The notes beneath the pieces were generated by a model that saw nothing but the letters and a program-made list of their open reading frames with translations, was not told where the DNA came from and did not search any database. This document shows positions 1 to 7,242 of a stretch of 64,000 nucleotides of DNA, piece after piece. Source of the DNA: Hamadaea sp013361475 (GTDB lineage: Bacteria; Actinomycetota; Actinomycetes; Mycobacteriales; Micromonosporaceae); NCBI RefSeq assembly GCF_040654195.1, contig NZ_JBFAHM010000017.1, forward strand, positions 62,001 to 126,000, in the 5' to 3' direction. The position numbers were made by a program, and so were the translations under genes. Each line of letters begins with the position of its first letter. The first letter of the stretch is position 1.

Positions 1-381
1 GGCGGCCGCGGCGAACAGCAGCCCGATCGACCATCCCGGGAGCCACCGTTCCCACCAGGTCCGGGGCGTACGCGCGGCGGTCACGGCGTACAACGCGTAC
101 GCGGCCGGCAGCAGCGGATCCCACAGGTGGTTTCGCACCACGGCGACGACGCTGACGGCCAGCGTCACCAGATACACCGGCAACGGCCACAACCGGCGTA
201 CGACGAGCGGGAGGAGAGCCGCCCCGGCCAGGGCGAACTGCTCCCACGCAGCGCCGGTCGCCGGGTGTGCCGCCGACGGGCCGACCGGTCCGGTCGCCAG
301 CAGCACGGCCACATACGCCAGCACGGCGACGCCGTCTACGGCGATCAGCCGGGCGTGGCGGGCCTGCTGCCGGGGATGCAC
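1..381 (-). CDS. N-terminal part of a membrane protein, probably a sensor histidine kinase
   Basis: Reading the minus strand from a GTG at 381 gives an uninterrupted, strongly hydrophobic N-terminus of about 127 residues that leaves the window at position 1. At least three membrane segments are visible, with short basic loops (VVRRLWP, AARTPRTWW). This matches the multi-pass N-terminal domain of actinobacterial HisKA_3 histidine kinases, which are often encoded divergently from an ABC exporter as here. The kinase core lies outside the window, so the assignment is inference. The start is supported by TATTGT six bases upstream with no Shine-Dalgarno sequence, the leaderless pattern seen at many genes in this window. 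It could also be an unrelated multi-pass membrane protein. Confidence 0.6.
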   Translation of the reverse strand, partial: MHPRQQARHARLIAVDGVAVLAYVAVLLATGPVGPSAAHPATGAAWEQFALAGAALLPLVVRRLWPLPVYLVTLAVSVVAVVRNHLWDPLLPAAYALYAVTAARTPRTWWERWLPGWSIGLLFAAAA

Positions 382-429
382 CGGTCGACAATAGCCACGT
401 CCGGCGACGACGCGCCTCCACCCACGGGG

Positions 430-452
430 GGAGCGGCGGCGGCCGCCGCTCC
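430..452. promoter_or_regulatory. Inverted repeat between divergent genes
   Basis: GGAGCGGCGGC and its exact complement are separated by one base. The repeat lies midway between the divergent starts at 381 (minus) and about 502 (plus). It could be an operator shared by the kinase-like gene and the ABC exporter. In DNA this GC-rich, an 11-base repeat is suggestive only. Confidence 0.3.
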
Positions 453-501
453 GACCCCGGTCCGATGCGGCCAAGCCGTCCGGCGGCCCACGATGGCAGC
501 C

Positions 502-1221
502 ATGATCGAGGTCTCTCACCTGACCAAACGCTATGGGCGCACGACCGCCGTCGACGATCTGACCTTCACGGTCCGGCCCGGTGTCGTGACCGGCTTCCTC
601 GGCCCCAACGGCGCGGGGAAGTCGACGACGATGCGGCTCATGCTGGGCCTGGACCGGCCGACCGCGGGCGAGGTACGCGTCGCCGGGCAGCGGTACGAGC
701 GCCTGAACCAGCCGCTGCGCACGGTCGGGTCGCTGCTCGACGGCCGGTCCGTCCATCCGGGACGATCCGCGCTCAGTCATCTGCGATATCTGGCTCGCAG
801 CAACGGGATCGGGCGTTCTCGCGTACAAGAGGTGATCGACCTGACCGGACTGACCACGGCGGCCCGGCGGCGCGCGGGCAAGTTCTCCCTGGGCATGGGG
901 CAGCGGCTCGGGCTCGCCGCGGCGCTGCTCGGCGACCCGGCGGTGCTGATCCTGGACGAGCCGGTCAACGGCCTCGACCCCGAGGGCGTGCGGTGGATCC
1001 GTGACCTGCTGCGCGGGCTGGCCGCGCAGGGCCGGACCGTGTTCGTCTCCAGCCACCTGATGAGCGAGGCCGCGCAGACCGCCGACCATCTCGTCGTCAT
1101 CGGCCGCGGCCGGTTGCTGGCCGACGTCGCCACCGCCGACTTCGTGGCCGGGGCCGAGTCGCTGGAGGACGCGTTCCTGAAGCTCACCGCGGACGCGGTG
1201 GAGTACCGGGGGCAGCGATGA
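502..1221 (+). CDS. ABC transporter ATP-binding protein
   Basis: A 239-residue ABC ATPase of the DrrA/CcmA-like export type. Walker A is GPNGAGKST near residue 35, the signature loop is a variant (FSLGMGQRL instead of LSGGQ), Walker B is AVLILDEPVNGLDP, and the switch histidine is in VSSHL. It would power the permease encoded next; their ATGA overlap implies translational coupling and one complex at the membrane. The reading frame is open far upstream, but the family alignment begins at MIEVSHLTKRYG. ATG 502 is chosen, with ATG 493 as an alternative; no strong ribosome binding site distinguishes them. The substrate cannot be told from sequence. The C-terminus carries the usual short EDAFLKLT motif of this exporter family. 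Confidence 0.9.
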   Translation: MIEVSHLTKRYGRTTAVDDLTFTVRPGVVTGFLGPNGAGKSTTMRLMLGLDRPTAGEVRVAGQRYERLNQPLRTVGSLLDGRSVHPGRSALSHLRYLARSNGIGRSRVQEVIDLTGLTTAARRRAGKFSLGMGQRLGLAAALLGDPAVLILDEPVNGLDPEGVRWIRDLLRGLAAQGRTVFVSSHLMSEAAQTADHLVVIGRGRLLADVATADFVAGAESLEDAFLKLTADAVEYRGQR

Positions 1222-1970
1222 ACCTGCTGGCCGCCGAATGGATCAAAGTACGCAGTGTCCGCTCCACAATGTGGGCGTTGCTGGCGACGGCCGGGCTCGC
1301 CGTCGGGCTGAGCGCGTTCATCGCCTCGAACTTCCGGGCGAACATCGAACGGGTGCAGAACTTCGACCCGATCGTGACCGCGCTCTACGGGCTCACGCTC
1401 GCGCAGTTGGCGCTGGTCGTCTTCGGGGTGCTCGCGGTCGGCTCGGAGTACTCGTCGGGCTCGATCCGGCCGAGTCTGGCGGCGGTGCCCCGGCGCGGCC
1501 GGTTCTACGCCGCCAAGGCGGCCGTCGTCGGACTGGTCGCGCTCGGAGTGTCGGCGCCGTCGGTGCCGGCCGCGTTCCTGGTGGGGCAGCGTGTGCTCGG
1601 CCCGTACGCCGTCGCCGACGGTGATCCCGACACCGTGCCGGCTCTGCTGGGCGCGGTGGCGTACCTGCCGTTGATCTGCCTGTTCGCCGCAGGAGTCGCG
1701 ACGATGCTACGCAGTTCCGCGATCGCGCTGGGCGTGCTCATCCCGGTGCTCTTCCTCGGCTCCCAAGGCCTGGGCAACGTGCCGGGGCTGCGGCCGGTGC
1801 TGCAATACCTGCCCGATCAGGCCGGGATGGAGCTGATGCGGATCGCCGGGGGACCGGAGAGCGGCTTCGGCCCCGCCTACGGCCCTGGCGTCGCACTGCT
1901 CCTTCTGCTGGGCTGGACCGCGTCGGCGCTGCTCGGCGGCTATCTCGTCCTGCGCCGCCGGGACGCTTAG
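1218..1970 (+). CDS. ABC-2 type exporter permease
   Basis: A 250-residue integral membrane protein opening with MNLLAAEWIKVRSVRSTMWAL, the conserved start of ABC-2 permeases of small actinobacterial exporters (amphipathic segment, then TM1). Six hydrophobic stretches follow, with a small loop carrying GSEYSSGSIRPSL, the family's conserved cytoplasmic motif after TM2, and a basic C-terminus (VLRRRDA). Its start overlaps the ATPase stop (ATGA), so the two are co-translated and presumably form a homodimeric exporter with the ATPase dimer. The gene is followed at once by a strong hairpin that separates it from the convergent kinase gene. Confidence 0.88.
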   Translation: MNLLAAEWIKVRSVRSTMWALLATAGLAVGLSAFIASNFRANIERVQNFDPIVTALYGLTLAQLALVVFGVLAVGSEYSSGSIRPSLAAVPRRGRFYAAKAAVVGLVALGVSAPSVPAAFLVGQRVLGPYAVADGDPDTVPALLGAVAYLPLICLFAAGVATMLRSSAIALGVLIPVLFLGSQGLGNVPGLRPVLQYLPDQAGMELMRIAGGPESGFGPAYGPGVALLLLLGWTASALLGGYLVLRRRDA

Positions 1971-1976
1971 GGCGCT

Positions 1977-2039
1977 CGCGTTATCCGGGATAGCGTCCCC
2001 TTCCACCACCGGCGAGGGGACGTTATCCCGGATAACGCG
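1977..2039. terminator. Long hairpin between convergent genes, member of a repeated family
   Basis: Two 24-base arms (1977-2000 and 2016-2039) pair perfectly except for one G-U wobble, around a 15-base loop. The outer stem reads CGCGTTATCCGGGATAG on the left and TTATCCCGGATAACGCG on the right. The same outer stem, with a different but still complementary inner stem, recurs at 24451-24513, also between convergent genes. Placement after the permease stop (1970) and before the kinase stop (2084) fits a bidirectional transcription terminator. There is no T-tract, as is common in actinobacteria. Confidence 0.75.
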
Positions 2040-2083
2040 CCGAGCGGCGAGCAGCGCGCCGAGGGGGAGGGGCAGGCGAGAGG

Positions 2084-3250
2084 TCAGCGGACGGAGTGGG
2101 CGGGGAGTGTCACGCACACCTGCAGCCCGCCACCCGGCCGGGGCGTCGCGCTCACGTCGCCCTTGTGCGCCTGGGCGACCGCGCGGACGATCGACAGCCC
2201 GAGACCGCTGCCTCGAGCCGAGCCGACCCGGTCGATGAGCCGCCGGAACGGCTCGAACAGCGTCGGCACTTCGTGCGGGGCGATGACCGGGCCGGTGTTG
2301 ACCACCATCACCTGGACCTCGTGGACGAACGACCGGGTGCGGATCTCGACCTGGCCACCGGGCACGTTGTAGCGCACGGCGTTGTCCACGAGATTGCGGA
2401 TGACTTGTTCCAGCAGGATGGGGTCGCCGATCGTCCGCGCCGGGCGCAGGTCGGACACGATGATCGCGTCCTGTGTGTCGGTGGCGGCGATGGCCGACTG
2501 CGCGAGATCGGCCAGGTCGGCCGGGCGCGGCTGGGTGATGGCGTGCCCGGCGCTGGCCAGTGTCAGCAACGACTCGATCAGCCGCTCGTGCCGCAGGTTG
2601 ATCTCCAGCAGGTTCTCGCCCAGCCCGTGGATCTCCGGCGGGGCGGTCCGCTTGCGCATGGCGACCTCGACGAGCGTACGGCTCATCGCGATGGGGGTCT
2701 TCAGCTCGTGGGCGGCGTTGGCGATGAACCGCTCCTGGCCCGAGAACGCATCGTCGATCCGGTCGAGCATGCTGTCGAACGAGTCGGCCAGCGTCTTGAC
2801 CTCACCGGGCGGATGCCGCAGGGCGATCCGGCGATGCAGCGTACGCCCCGCGATCCGTTGCGCGGCCGCCGTGATGGTGTTGAGCGGCCGCAGCACCCGG
2901 CCCGCGAGGAACCAGCCGGTCGCCGTCGCCACCAGCCAGACCCCGAGGACGGTCGCGCCGCCCTTCTTGATCAGGTTGGTCTGCATGCTGTCGATGATGA
3001 TCCGCTTGGTGGCCTGGTCGGCCTCCAGCTGGTCGTAGAGGGCTTCCTTGTCGAGCTGGTCCTCGCCCATGCGCGGCGTGCGGAAGCTGCCGTCGTACTT
3101 GCTCTCGATCGCGCCGTTCAGCGCGTAGCTCATGCTGTTGCGGACCAGGATCACCGAGCCGAACAGCACCGCCGCCCCGCCGAACAGGAAGATCAAGCTG
3201 AAGGCGAGGGTCAGCCGCAGCCGCAGACTGCCCCGGGACAACGAGTTCAT
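2084..3250 (-). CDS. Sensor histidine kinase (VanS/OmpR-partner type)
   Basis: A 388-residue kinase. TM1 is about residues 13-36, followed by a roughly 55-residue extracytoplasmic loop, TM2 about 98-118, then HAMP, the dimerisation/phosphoacceptor helix with FIANAAHELKTP (His about 181), and a HATPase domain with N box (LVDNAVRYN) and G boxes (GSARGSGLGLSIV). Its ATG overlaps the stop of the response regulator gene (ATGA), so both come from one mRNA. The pair is divergent from alr-ddl-vanX, the usual position of VanRS relative to D-Ala-D-Ala genes, so cell-wall stress sensing is a reasonable guess. A longer upstream reading is possible but lies inside the regulator gene and lacks family similarity. 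Confidence 0.9.
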   Translation of the reverse strand: MNSLSRGSLRLRLTLAFSLIFLFGGAAVLFGSVILVRNSMSYALNGAIESKYDGSFRTPRMGEDQLDKEALYDQLEADQATKRIIIDSMQTNLIKKGGATVLGVWLVATATGWFLAGRVLRPLNTITAAAQRIAGRTLHRRIALRHPPGEVKTLADSFDSMLDRIDDAFSGQERFIANAAHELKTPIAMSRTLVEVAMRKRTAPPEIHGLGENLLEINLRHERLIESLLTLASAGHAITQPRPADLADLAQSAIAATDTQDAIIVSDLRPARTIGDPILLEQVIRNLVDNAVRYNVPGGQVEIRTRSFVHEVQVMVVNTGPVIAPHEVPTLFEPFRRLIDRVGSARGSGLGLSIVRAVAQAHKGDVSATPRPGGGLQVCVTLPAHSVR

Positions 3251-3903
3251 CGGACCCGGTACCCGACGCCGGTGACCGTCTCGATCAGCTGCGGCTCGCC
3301 GAGCTTGCGGCGCAGCGAACTCAGCGTGACCCGGACGATCGTGGTGAACGGGTCGGCGTTCTCGTCCCACACCTTCTCGAGGAGGGTCTCGGCCGAGACC
3401 GTCCCGCCGTCGGCCCGGAGCAGCTCCTCCAGCAGCGCGAACTCCTTGCGGGAGAGGCTGACGTAGCGGCCGTCGCGATACGTCTCCCGGTGGTGCGGGT
3501 CCAGCCGGATCCCGGACCGCTCCAGCACCGGCGGCAGCGCCGGCCGGGTGCGCCGCCCCAGCGCCCGGATCCGGGCGACCAGCTCGTCGAAGTCGAACGG
3601 CTTCGGCAGATAGTCGTCCGCGCCCAGGGACAGGCCGTTGATCCGCTCGGCGACCGTGCCCGAGGCGGTCAGCATCAGCACCCGGACCGCCCCGTCGCCC
3701 GCCGCCACCTGACGGCACACCTCGTCGCCGTGCACCACCGGCAGATCCCGATCGAGCAGCAGGACGTCATAGTCGTTGATCGAGAGCCGCTCCAGCGCCG
3801 CCGCGCCGTCATGCACGACATCGACCGCGAACGCCTCGTCCCGCAGCCCGTCGGCGATCGCCGCGGCCATCATCGGCTCGTCCTCGGCCACCAGTACTCG
3901 CAC
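3247..3903 (-). CDS. OmpR-family response regulator (VanR-like)
   Basis: A 218-residue regulator. The REC domain spans about residues 1-115, with acidic pocket AEDE, phospho-acceptor Asp 51 in LLLDRDLP and the conserved Lys in LPKPFDF. A winged-helix Trans_reg_C domain follows (about 125-218), ending in IVRVTLSSLRRKLGEP and GVGYRVR. It starts at GTG 3903, with CATACT seven bases upstream and no Shine-Dalgarno sequence, so the transcript is probably leaderless. It is co-transcribed with the kinase downstream. The 86-base gap to alr contains short inverted pieces (TTCAC/GTGAA, about 3961-3982) that could be a binding site. Control of alr-ddl-vanX is inferred from position only. Confidence 0.9.
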   Translation of the reverse strand: MRVLVAEDEPMMAAAIADGLRDEAFAVDVVHDGAAALERLSINDYDVLLLDRDLPVVHGDEVCRQVAAGDGAVRVLMLTASGTVAERINGLSLGADDYLPKPFDFDELVARIRALGRRTRPALPPVLERSGIRLDPHHRETYRDGRYVSLSRKEFALLEELLRADGGTVSAETLLEKVWDENADPFTTIVRVTLSSLRRKLGEPQLIETVTGVGYRVR

Positions 3904-3989
3904 CCGCGCAAGTATGCCAGCGGCGTGTTAGCCCAGCGTGAGGACTTTTGCTCGCGGCCGATTCACACCCGGCCTGGTGAACTCACCCC

Positions 3990-5105
3990 ATGATCGAACA
4001 GACGGCCCGGCTCGTGGTCGACCTCACGGCCGTGCGGGCCAACGTCCGCGCGGTCTCAGCTGGTACGCGAGCCGCGGTGATGGCGGTCGTGAAGGCGGAC
4101 GGGTTCGGCCACGGCGCGGTTCCGGTGGCCCGGGCGGCGCTGGACGCCGGGGCGACCTGGCTCGGGGTGACCTCCGCCGCCGAGGCGTTGCGGCTGCGCC
4201 AGGCGGGGGTCGACGCCCCAGTCCTCAGTTGGCTGCACCCGATCGAGACCGATTTCGAGCCGTTGATCCGCCGGGAAGTGGATCTGGGCGTTTCCACGGT
4301 GGCCCATCTGCGCCGGATCGCCGTCGCCGCGGAGGCCGCGGGTCGGTCGGCGCGCGTACACCTGAAAGCCGACACGGGCCTGACACGCAACGGCGCGTCC
4401 GCGGACGACTGGCCGGACCTGGTGGCGTGGGCCGCGAAACTCGCGGCCGAGGGGTGGCTGACCGTGACCGGCGTGTGGTCGCACCTGGCCGCGGCCGACG
4501 TGCCCGGCGACCGGACGACCGACCTGCAGCTCGCGGCGTTCCGCGACGCCGTCGCCGCCGTGCACGCCGCGGGCCTGCGCCCGGAGCTGCGCCATGTGGC
4601 GAACTCGGCGGCCACCCTGACCCGCCCCGACACCCACTTCGATCTGTGCCGCGTCGGGCTGGCCCTCTACGGGATCGAGCCCGTCAGCGGCCGGCGGCAC
4701 GGCCTGCGCCCGGCCATGACGCTCACCACGAGTGTGATCAACGTCAAACGGGCACCCGCCGGAACCGGCGTCTCCTACCGGCACGAATACACCGTCCGGC
4801 GGCCGAGCACGCTGGCGCTGCTGCCCGTCGGGTACGCCGACGGCCTGCCCCGCACGGCCGAGGGCCGGGCGCACGTGTGGCTGGCCGGGCAGCGCTGCCC
4901 GATCGTCGGCCGCATCACGATGGACCAATGCGTCGTCGACGCCGGGGGGCTGCCGGTGGCGATCGGCGATCCGGTGACCGTCTTCGGGCCCGGCGACGCC
5001 GGAGAGCCGACCGCCGCCGACTGGGCGACCTGGGCCGGAACGAATCCGCACGAGATCTTGACCGGCGCGGGCGCGCGGGCCGAACGTCAGTGGGTGATCG
5101 CATGA
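3990..5105 (+). CDS. alr: Alanine racemase
   Basis: A 371-residue PLP enzyme that interconverts L- and D-alanine for peptidoglycan. The N-terminal TIM barrel carries the PLP lysine in AVVKADGFGHG (Lys 35), the SxLHP and H-x-ANS (HVANSAAT) barrel motifs and GVWSHLAAAD. The C-terminal beta domain holds the second catalytic base, Tyr in LLPVGYADGLPR. Full family length. It is the first gene of an alr-ddl-vanX set divergent from a VanRS-like pair. The gene ends in GTGATCGCATGA, and this junction sequence is duplicated 74 bases further on (see the repeat at 5093-5185). Whether it is the housekeeping racemase or an accessory copy cannot be decided from this window. Confidence 0.92.
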   Translation: MIEQTARLVVDLTAVRANVRAVSAGTRAAVMAVVKADGFGHGAVPVARAALDAGATWLGVTSAAEALRLRQAGVDAPVLSWLHPIETDFEPLIRREVDLGVSTVAHLRRIAVAAEAAGRSARVHLKADTGLTRNGASADDWPDLVAWAAKLAAEGWLTVTGVWSHLAAADVPGDRTTDLQLAAFRDAVAAVHAAGLRPELRHVANSAATLTRPDTHFDLCRVGLALYGIEPVSGRRHGLRPAMTLTTSVINVKRAPAGTGVSYRHEYTVRRPSTLALLPVGYADGLPRTAEGRAHVWLAGQRCPIVGRITMDQCVVDAGGLPVAIGDPVTVFGPGDAGEPTAADWATWAGTNPHEILTGAGARAERQWVIA

Positions 5106-5185
5106 GCAGCCGCAGGCTGGTCATTGGTAGGCGCAGTTTCGCTCATGCGGTCGCCGGCCGCAGGACGGTGATCGCATGAGCAGCC
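5093..5185 (+). repeat. Direct repeat at the alr/ddl junction enclosing a mini-ORF
   Basis: The 19-base sequence GGTGATCGCATGAGCAGCC occurs at 5093-5111 and again at 5167-5185, 74 bases apart. The first copy contains the alr stop and an ATGA overlap; the second contains the ddl start in the same ATGA context. Between them the first ATG opens a 25-codon frame (5102-5179) that ends in VIA-stop exactly as alr does and overlaps the ddl start. The simplest reading is that alr and ddl once overlapped directly and a short segment was later duplicated or inserted, preserving stop-start coupling. Confidence 0.7.
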
Positions 5186-6141
5186 TGAAGGTAGGGGTGT
5201 TGTCCGGTGGGCGCAGCGGCGAGCACGAGGTCTCCCGGAACTCCGCCCGCAGCATCATCGCCCACCTGGACCAGGAGCGATACACGGTGACCGATGTGGT
5301 CATCGGGCGCGACGGCGTCTGGTCCGTCGACGGGACGCCGACCTCGTTCGGTCAGGCGCTGGGCGTACTGGCGGAGCAGACGGTCGTGCTGCCCGCGATG
5401 CACGGCCCCTACGGCGAGGACGGGACCGTCCAGGCCATGCTGGAGCATCTCGGGGTCACGTACGTGGGCAACGGGGTGCTCGCCAGCGCGGCCGGGATGG
5501 ACAAGGAGTTCACCAAGAAACTGCTCGCCGCGGACGGCTTGCGGGTCGCGCCCGGCGTCGTGCTGCGGCGTGGTTCGGTGCTGCCCGAGTTCCGGCTGCC
5601 GGTGTTCGTCAAACCCGCCCGCGCGGGCTCCAGCCTCGGCGTCTCCCGGGTCACCCGGGCCGAGGACCTGGCCGCCGCCGTCGACCTGGCCTTCGCCAGC
5701 GACGACAAGGTTCTCGTCGAACCCGAGATCGCCGGGCGGGAGATCGACGTCGCGGTGCTGGAGTTCCCCGACGGCCGGATCGAGGCGGGACCGCCGCTGG
5801 AGATCCGGGTGACCGGCGACGGGTTCTTCGACTACTCGGCCAAGTACGCCGCCGGCGCGACCTTCGACATCCCCGCCCGGCTCGACCCCGCGACCACGGC
5901 GCTGCTGCAGGACACGGCGATCCGGGCGTTCCGCGCGTTGGACTGCCGGGGTCTGCTGCGGGTCGACTTCTTCCTCCCGCCGTCCGGCGAGCCCGTCCTC
6001 AACGAGGTCAACACGTTCCCGGGCTTCACCGCCGCCTCCCAATTCCCGCAGATCTGGGCGGCCGCGGGCATCCCGTTTCCGCAGTTGCTCGACATCATCA
6101 TCGGTACCGCATTGGGGGCGTCCCGTGATTCTCTTGTCTGA
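5176..6141 (+). CDS. ddl: D-alanine--D-alanine ligase
   Basis: A 321-residue ATP-grasp ligase joining two D-alanines. Motifs: GGRSGEHEVSRNSA (N-terminal glycine loop and Glu), MHGPYGEDGTVQ, VFVKPARAGSSLGVS (ATP-grasp lysine and serine), and RVDFF...LNEVNTFPGFT (Mg/ATP site). The omega loop reads FFDYSAKY with the Tyr typical of D-Ala-D-Ala (and D-Ala-D-Ser) ligases; VanA-type D-lactate ligases have His here, so this is not a D-Ala-D-Lac enzyme. It is shorter than many actinobacterial housekeeping Ddl proteins, so it may be an accessory copy. It overlaps vanX by 17 bases, and its own start is coupled to an upstream ATGA junction. Confidence 0.9.
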   Translation: MSSLKVGVLSGGRSGEHEVSRNSARSIIAHLDQERYTVTDVVIGRDGVWSVDGTPTSFGQALGVLAEQTVVLPAMHGPYGEDGTVQAMLEHLGVTYVGNGVLASAAGMDKEFTKKLLAADGLRVAPGVVLRRGSVLPEFRLPVFVKPARAGSSLGVSRVTRAEDLAAAVDLAFASDDKVLVEPEIAGREIDVAVLEFPDGRIEAGPPLEIRVTGDGFFDYSAKYAAGATFDIPARLDPATTALLQDTAIRAFRALDCRGLLRVDFFLPPSGEPVLNEVNTFPGFTAASQFPQIWAAAGIPFPQLLDIIIGTALGASRDSLV

Positions 6142-6766
6142 CCGCCGGATCGCCGAGCTGCCCGTCGCCGACAACGGCGAACCGCTGGTCGACGTGCGTA
6201 CGGTGGACGGTCTGCGGGTCGACGGCCGCCTGGCCGACGCCGATGGGGCCTACGCCCACCTGCGCGAAGGCGTCGTCGACCGCCTTCTCAGCGCGCAACG
6301 CCGGCTGCCGGACGGCCTGCGGTTGCTGATCGTCGAGGGCTACCGGCCGCTGTCGCTGCAGGCGTCCTACTTCGCCGAGTACCGTGACCGGCTGCGGTCG
6401 GCGTACCCGGCGTGGGACGGCGAGCGCCTGCACGTCGAGGCGAGCAAGTACATCTCGCCGCCCGAGGTCGCCCCGCACAGCACCGGCGGCACCGTCGACC
6501 TGACCCTGTGCACCGAGGACGGAGCCGAACTGGACCTCGGTACGCCGATCAACGCCACGCCGCTGGAGAGCGCCGACCGGTGCTTCACCGCCGCGCCCGA
6601 CATCCCGGAGGCGGCCCGGCGAGCGCGATCGGCGCTCGGCGCGGCGTTGACCAGCGCCGGGATGATCAACTATCCGACCGAGTGGTGGCACTGGTCGTTC
6701 GGCGACCGGTATTGGGCGCTCCAGGCGGGCGCAAGCCGCACCTGTTACGGCCCGACCGAACTCTGA
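6125..6766 (+). CDS. vanX: D-Ala-D-Ala dipeptidase, VanX type (peptidase M15D)
   Basis: A 213-residue zinc dipeptidase that hydrolyses free D-Ala-D-Ala. The VanX fingerprint is complete: substrate Arg in EGYRPL (Arg 74), zinc ligands in PHSTGGTVDLTL (His 118, Asp 125) and EWWHWSF (Glu 186, His 189). No signal peptide, so cytoplasmic. The GTG start lies within the end of ddl. Pairing a dipeptidase with a D-Ala-D-Ala ligase would be futile unless the two act at different times, the ligase makes another depsipeptide or peptide, or the enzyme scavenges D-alanine from turnover. In glycopeptide resistance, VanX removes D-Ala-D-Ala so that D-Ala-D-Lac is used; no vanH or vanA is present here. Confidence 0.9.
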   Translation: MILLSDRRIAELPVADNGEPLVDVRTVDGLRVDGRLADADGAYAHLREGVVDRLLSAQRRLPDGLRLLIVEGYRPLSLQASYFAEYRDRLRSAYPAWDGERLHVEASKYISPPEVAPHSTGGTVDLTLCTEDGAELDLGTPINATPLESADRCFTAAPDIPEAARRARSALGAALTSAGMINYPTEWWHWSFGDRYWALQAGASRTCYGPTEL

Positions 6767-6797
6767 TCGGGCCGCCGTCCGCCCGGCCGCCCTGGGG

Positions 6798-7232
6798 TCA
6801 GCCGTGTTCCAGCAGCGCGCCGAGTCGCTGGAACATGTCCGGGACCTGCTTGCCGAGCTGGGCCCGGACCAGGTGCTCGGCCAGCTTGGGCACCCCGTCG
6901 AGGTCCAGCCGGAACACCACCCGGCTGCCCTGCGTCCCGTCCGGGTGGACGGTGTACGCCTGGCTCACGGCCGGTTTGGCGCCGGGCTCGGTCCGCAGCG
7001 TGATCTGCTCGCCGGGCTCGTACTCGGTGACGGTCAGGGCGACCTCGGTGCGGCGGCCCATGACCTTGCGGGTCTGGACCAGCCGGGTGCCGACCGCGAC
7101 GGGCGCGGTGTCCACCTGGGACACCTCGAGAACGTCGGGCTGCCAGGCCGGGTAGCCGGTGAGGTCGGTGAGGGCGGCGACCACCGCCGCCGGGGTGCTG
7201 GGGTAGGTGGTCTCGTGCTCGACGACGATCAT
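6798..7232 (-). CDS. SRPBCC-fold protein (polyketide cyclase/START-like)
   Basis: A 144-residue protein with the helix-grip pattern of the SRPBCC superfamily: an N-terminal beta strand (MIVVEHETTYPSTPAAVVAALTD), the GYPAWQPDV segment typical of coenzyme Q-binding/cyclase-like members, alternating strands with KVMGRRTEVALTVTEYEPGE, and a long C-terminal helix (LAEHLVRAQLGKQVPDMFQRLGALL). Such proteins bind lipids, polyketides or other hydrophobic ligands in a central cavity; no specific ligand can be inferred. GGAGC about eight bases before ATG 7232 supports the start. It lies just downstream of the M24-fold gene on the same strand (gap 10 bases), so the two are probably co-transcribed. Confidence 0.8.
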   Translation of the reverse strand: MIVVEHETTYPSTPAAVVAALTDLTGYPAWQPDVLEVSQVDTAPVAVGTRLVQTRKVMGRRTEVALTVTEYEPGEQITLRTEPGAKPAVSQAYTVHPDGTQGSRVVFRLDLDGVPKLAEHLVRAQLGKQVPDMFQRLGALLEHG

Positions 7233-7242
7233 GTGCAGGCTC

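Noticed and set aside
127..501. Long N-terminal extension of the first ABC ATPase
   Set aside because: It overlaps the antisense membrane gene, has no similarity to ABC proteins, and the family start is at ATG 502 (or 493).
5176..6141. VanA-type D-Ala-D-Lac ligase
   Set aside because: The omega loop has Tyr (FFDYSAKY), not the His of D-lactate ligases, and vanH is absent.
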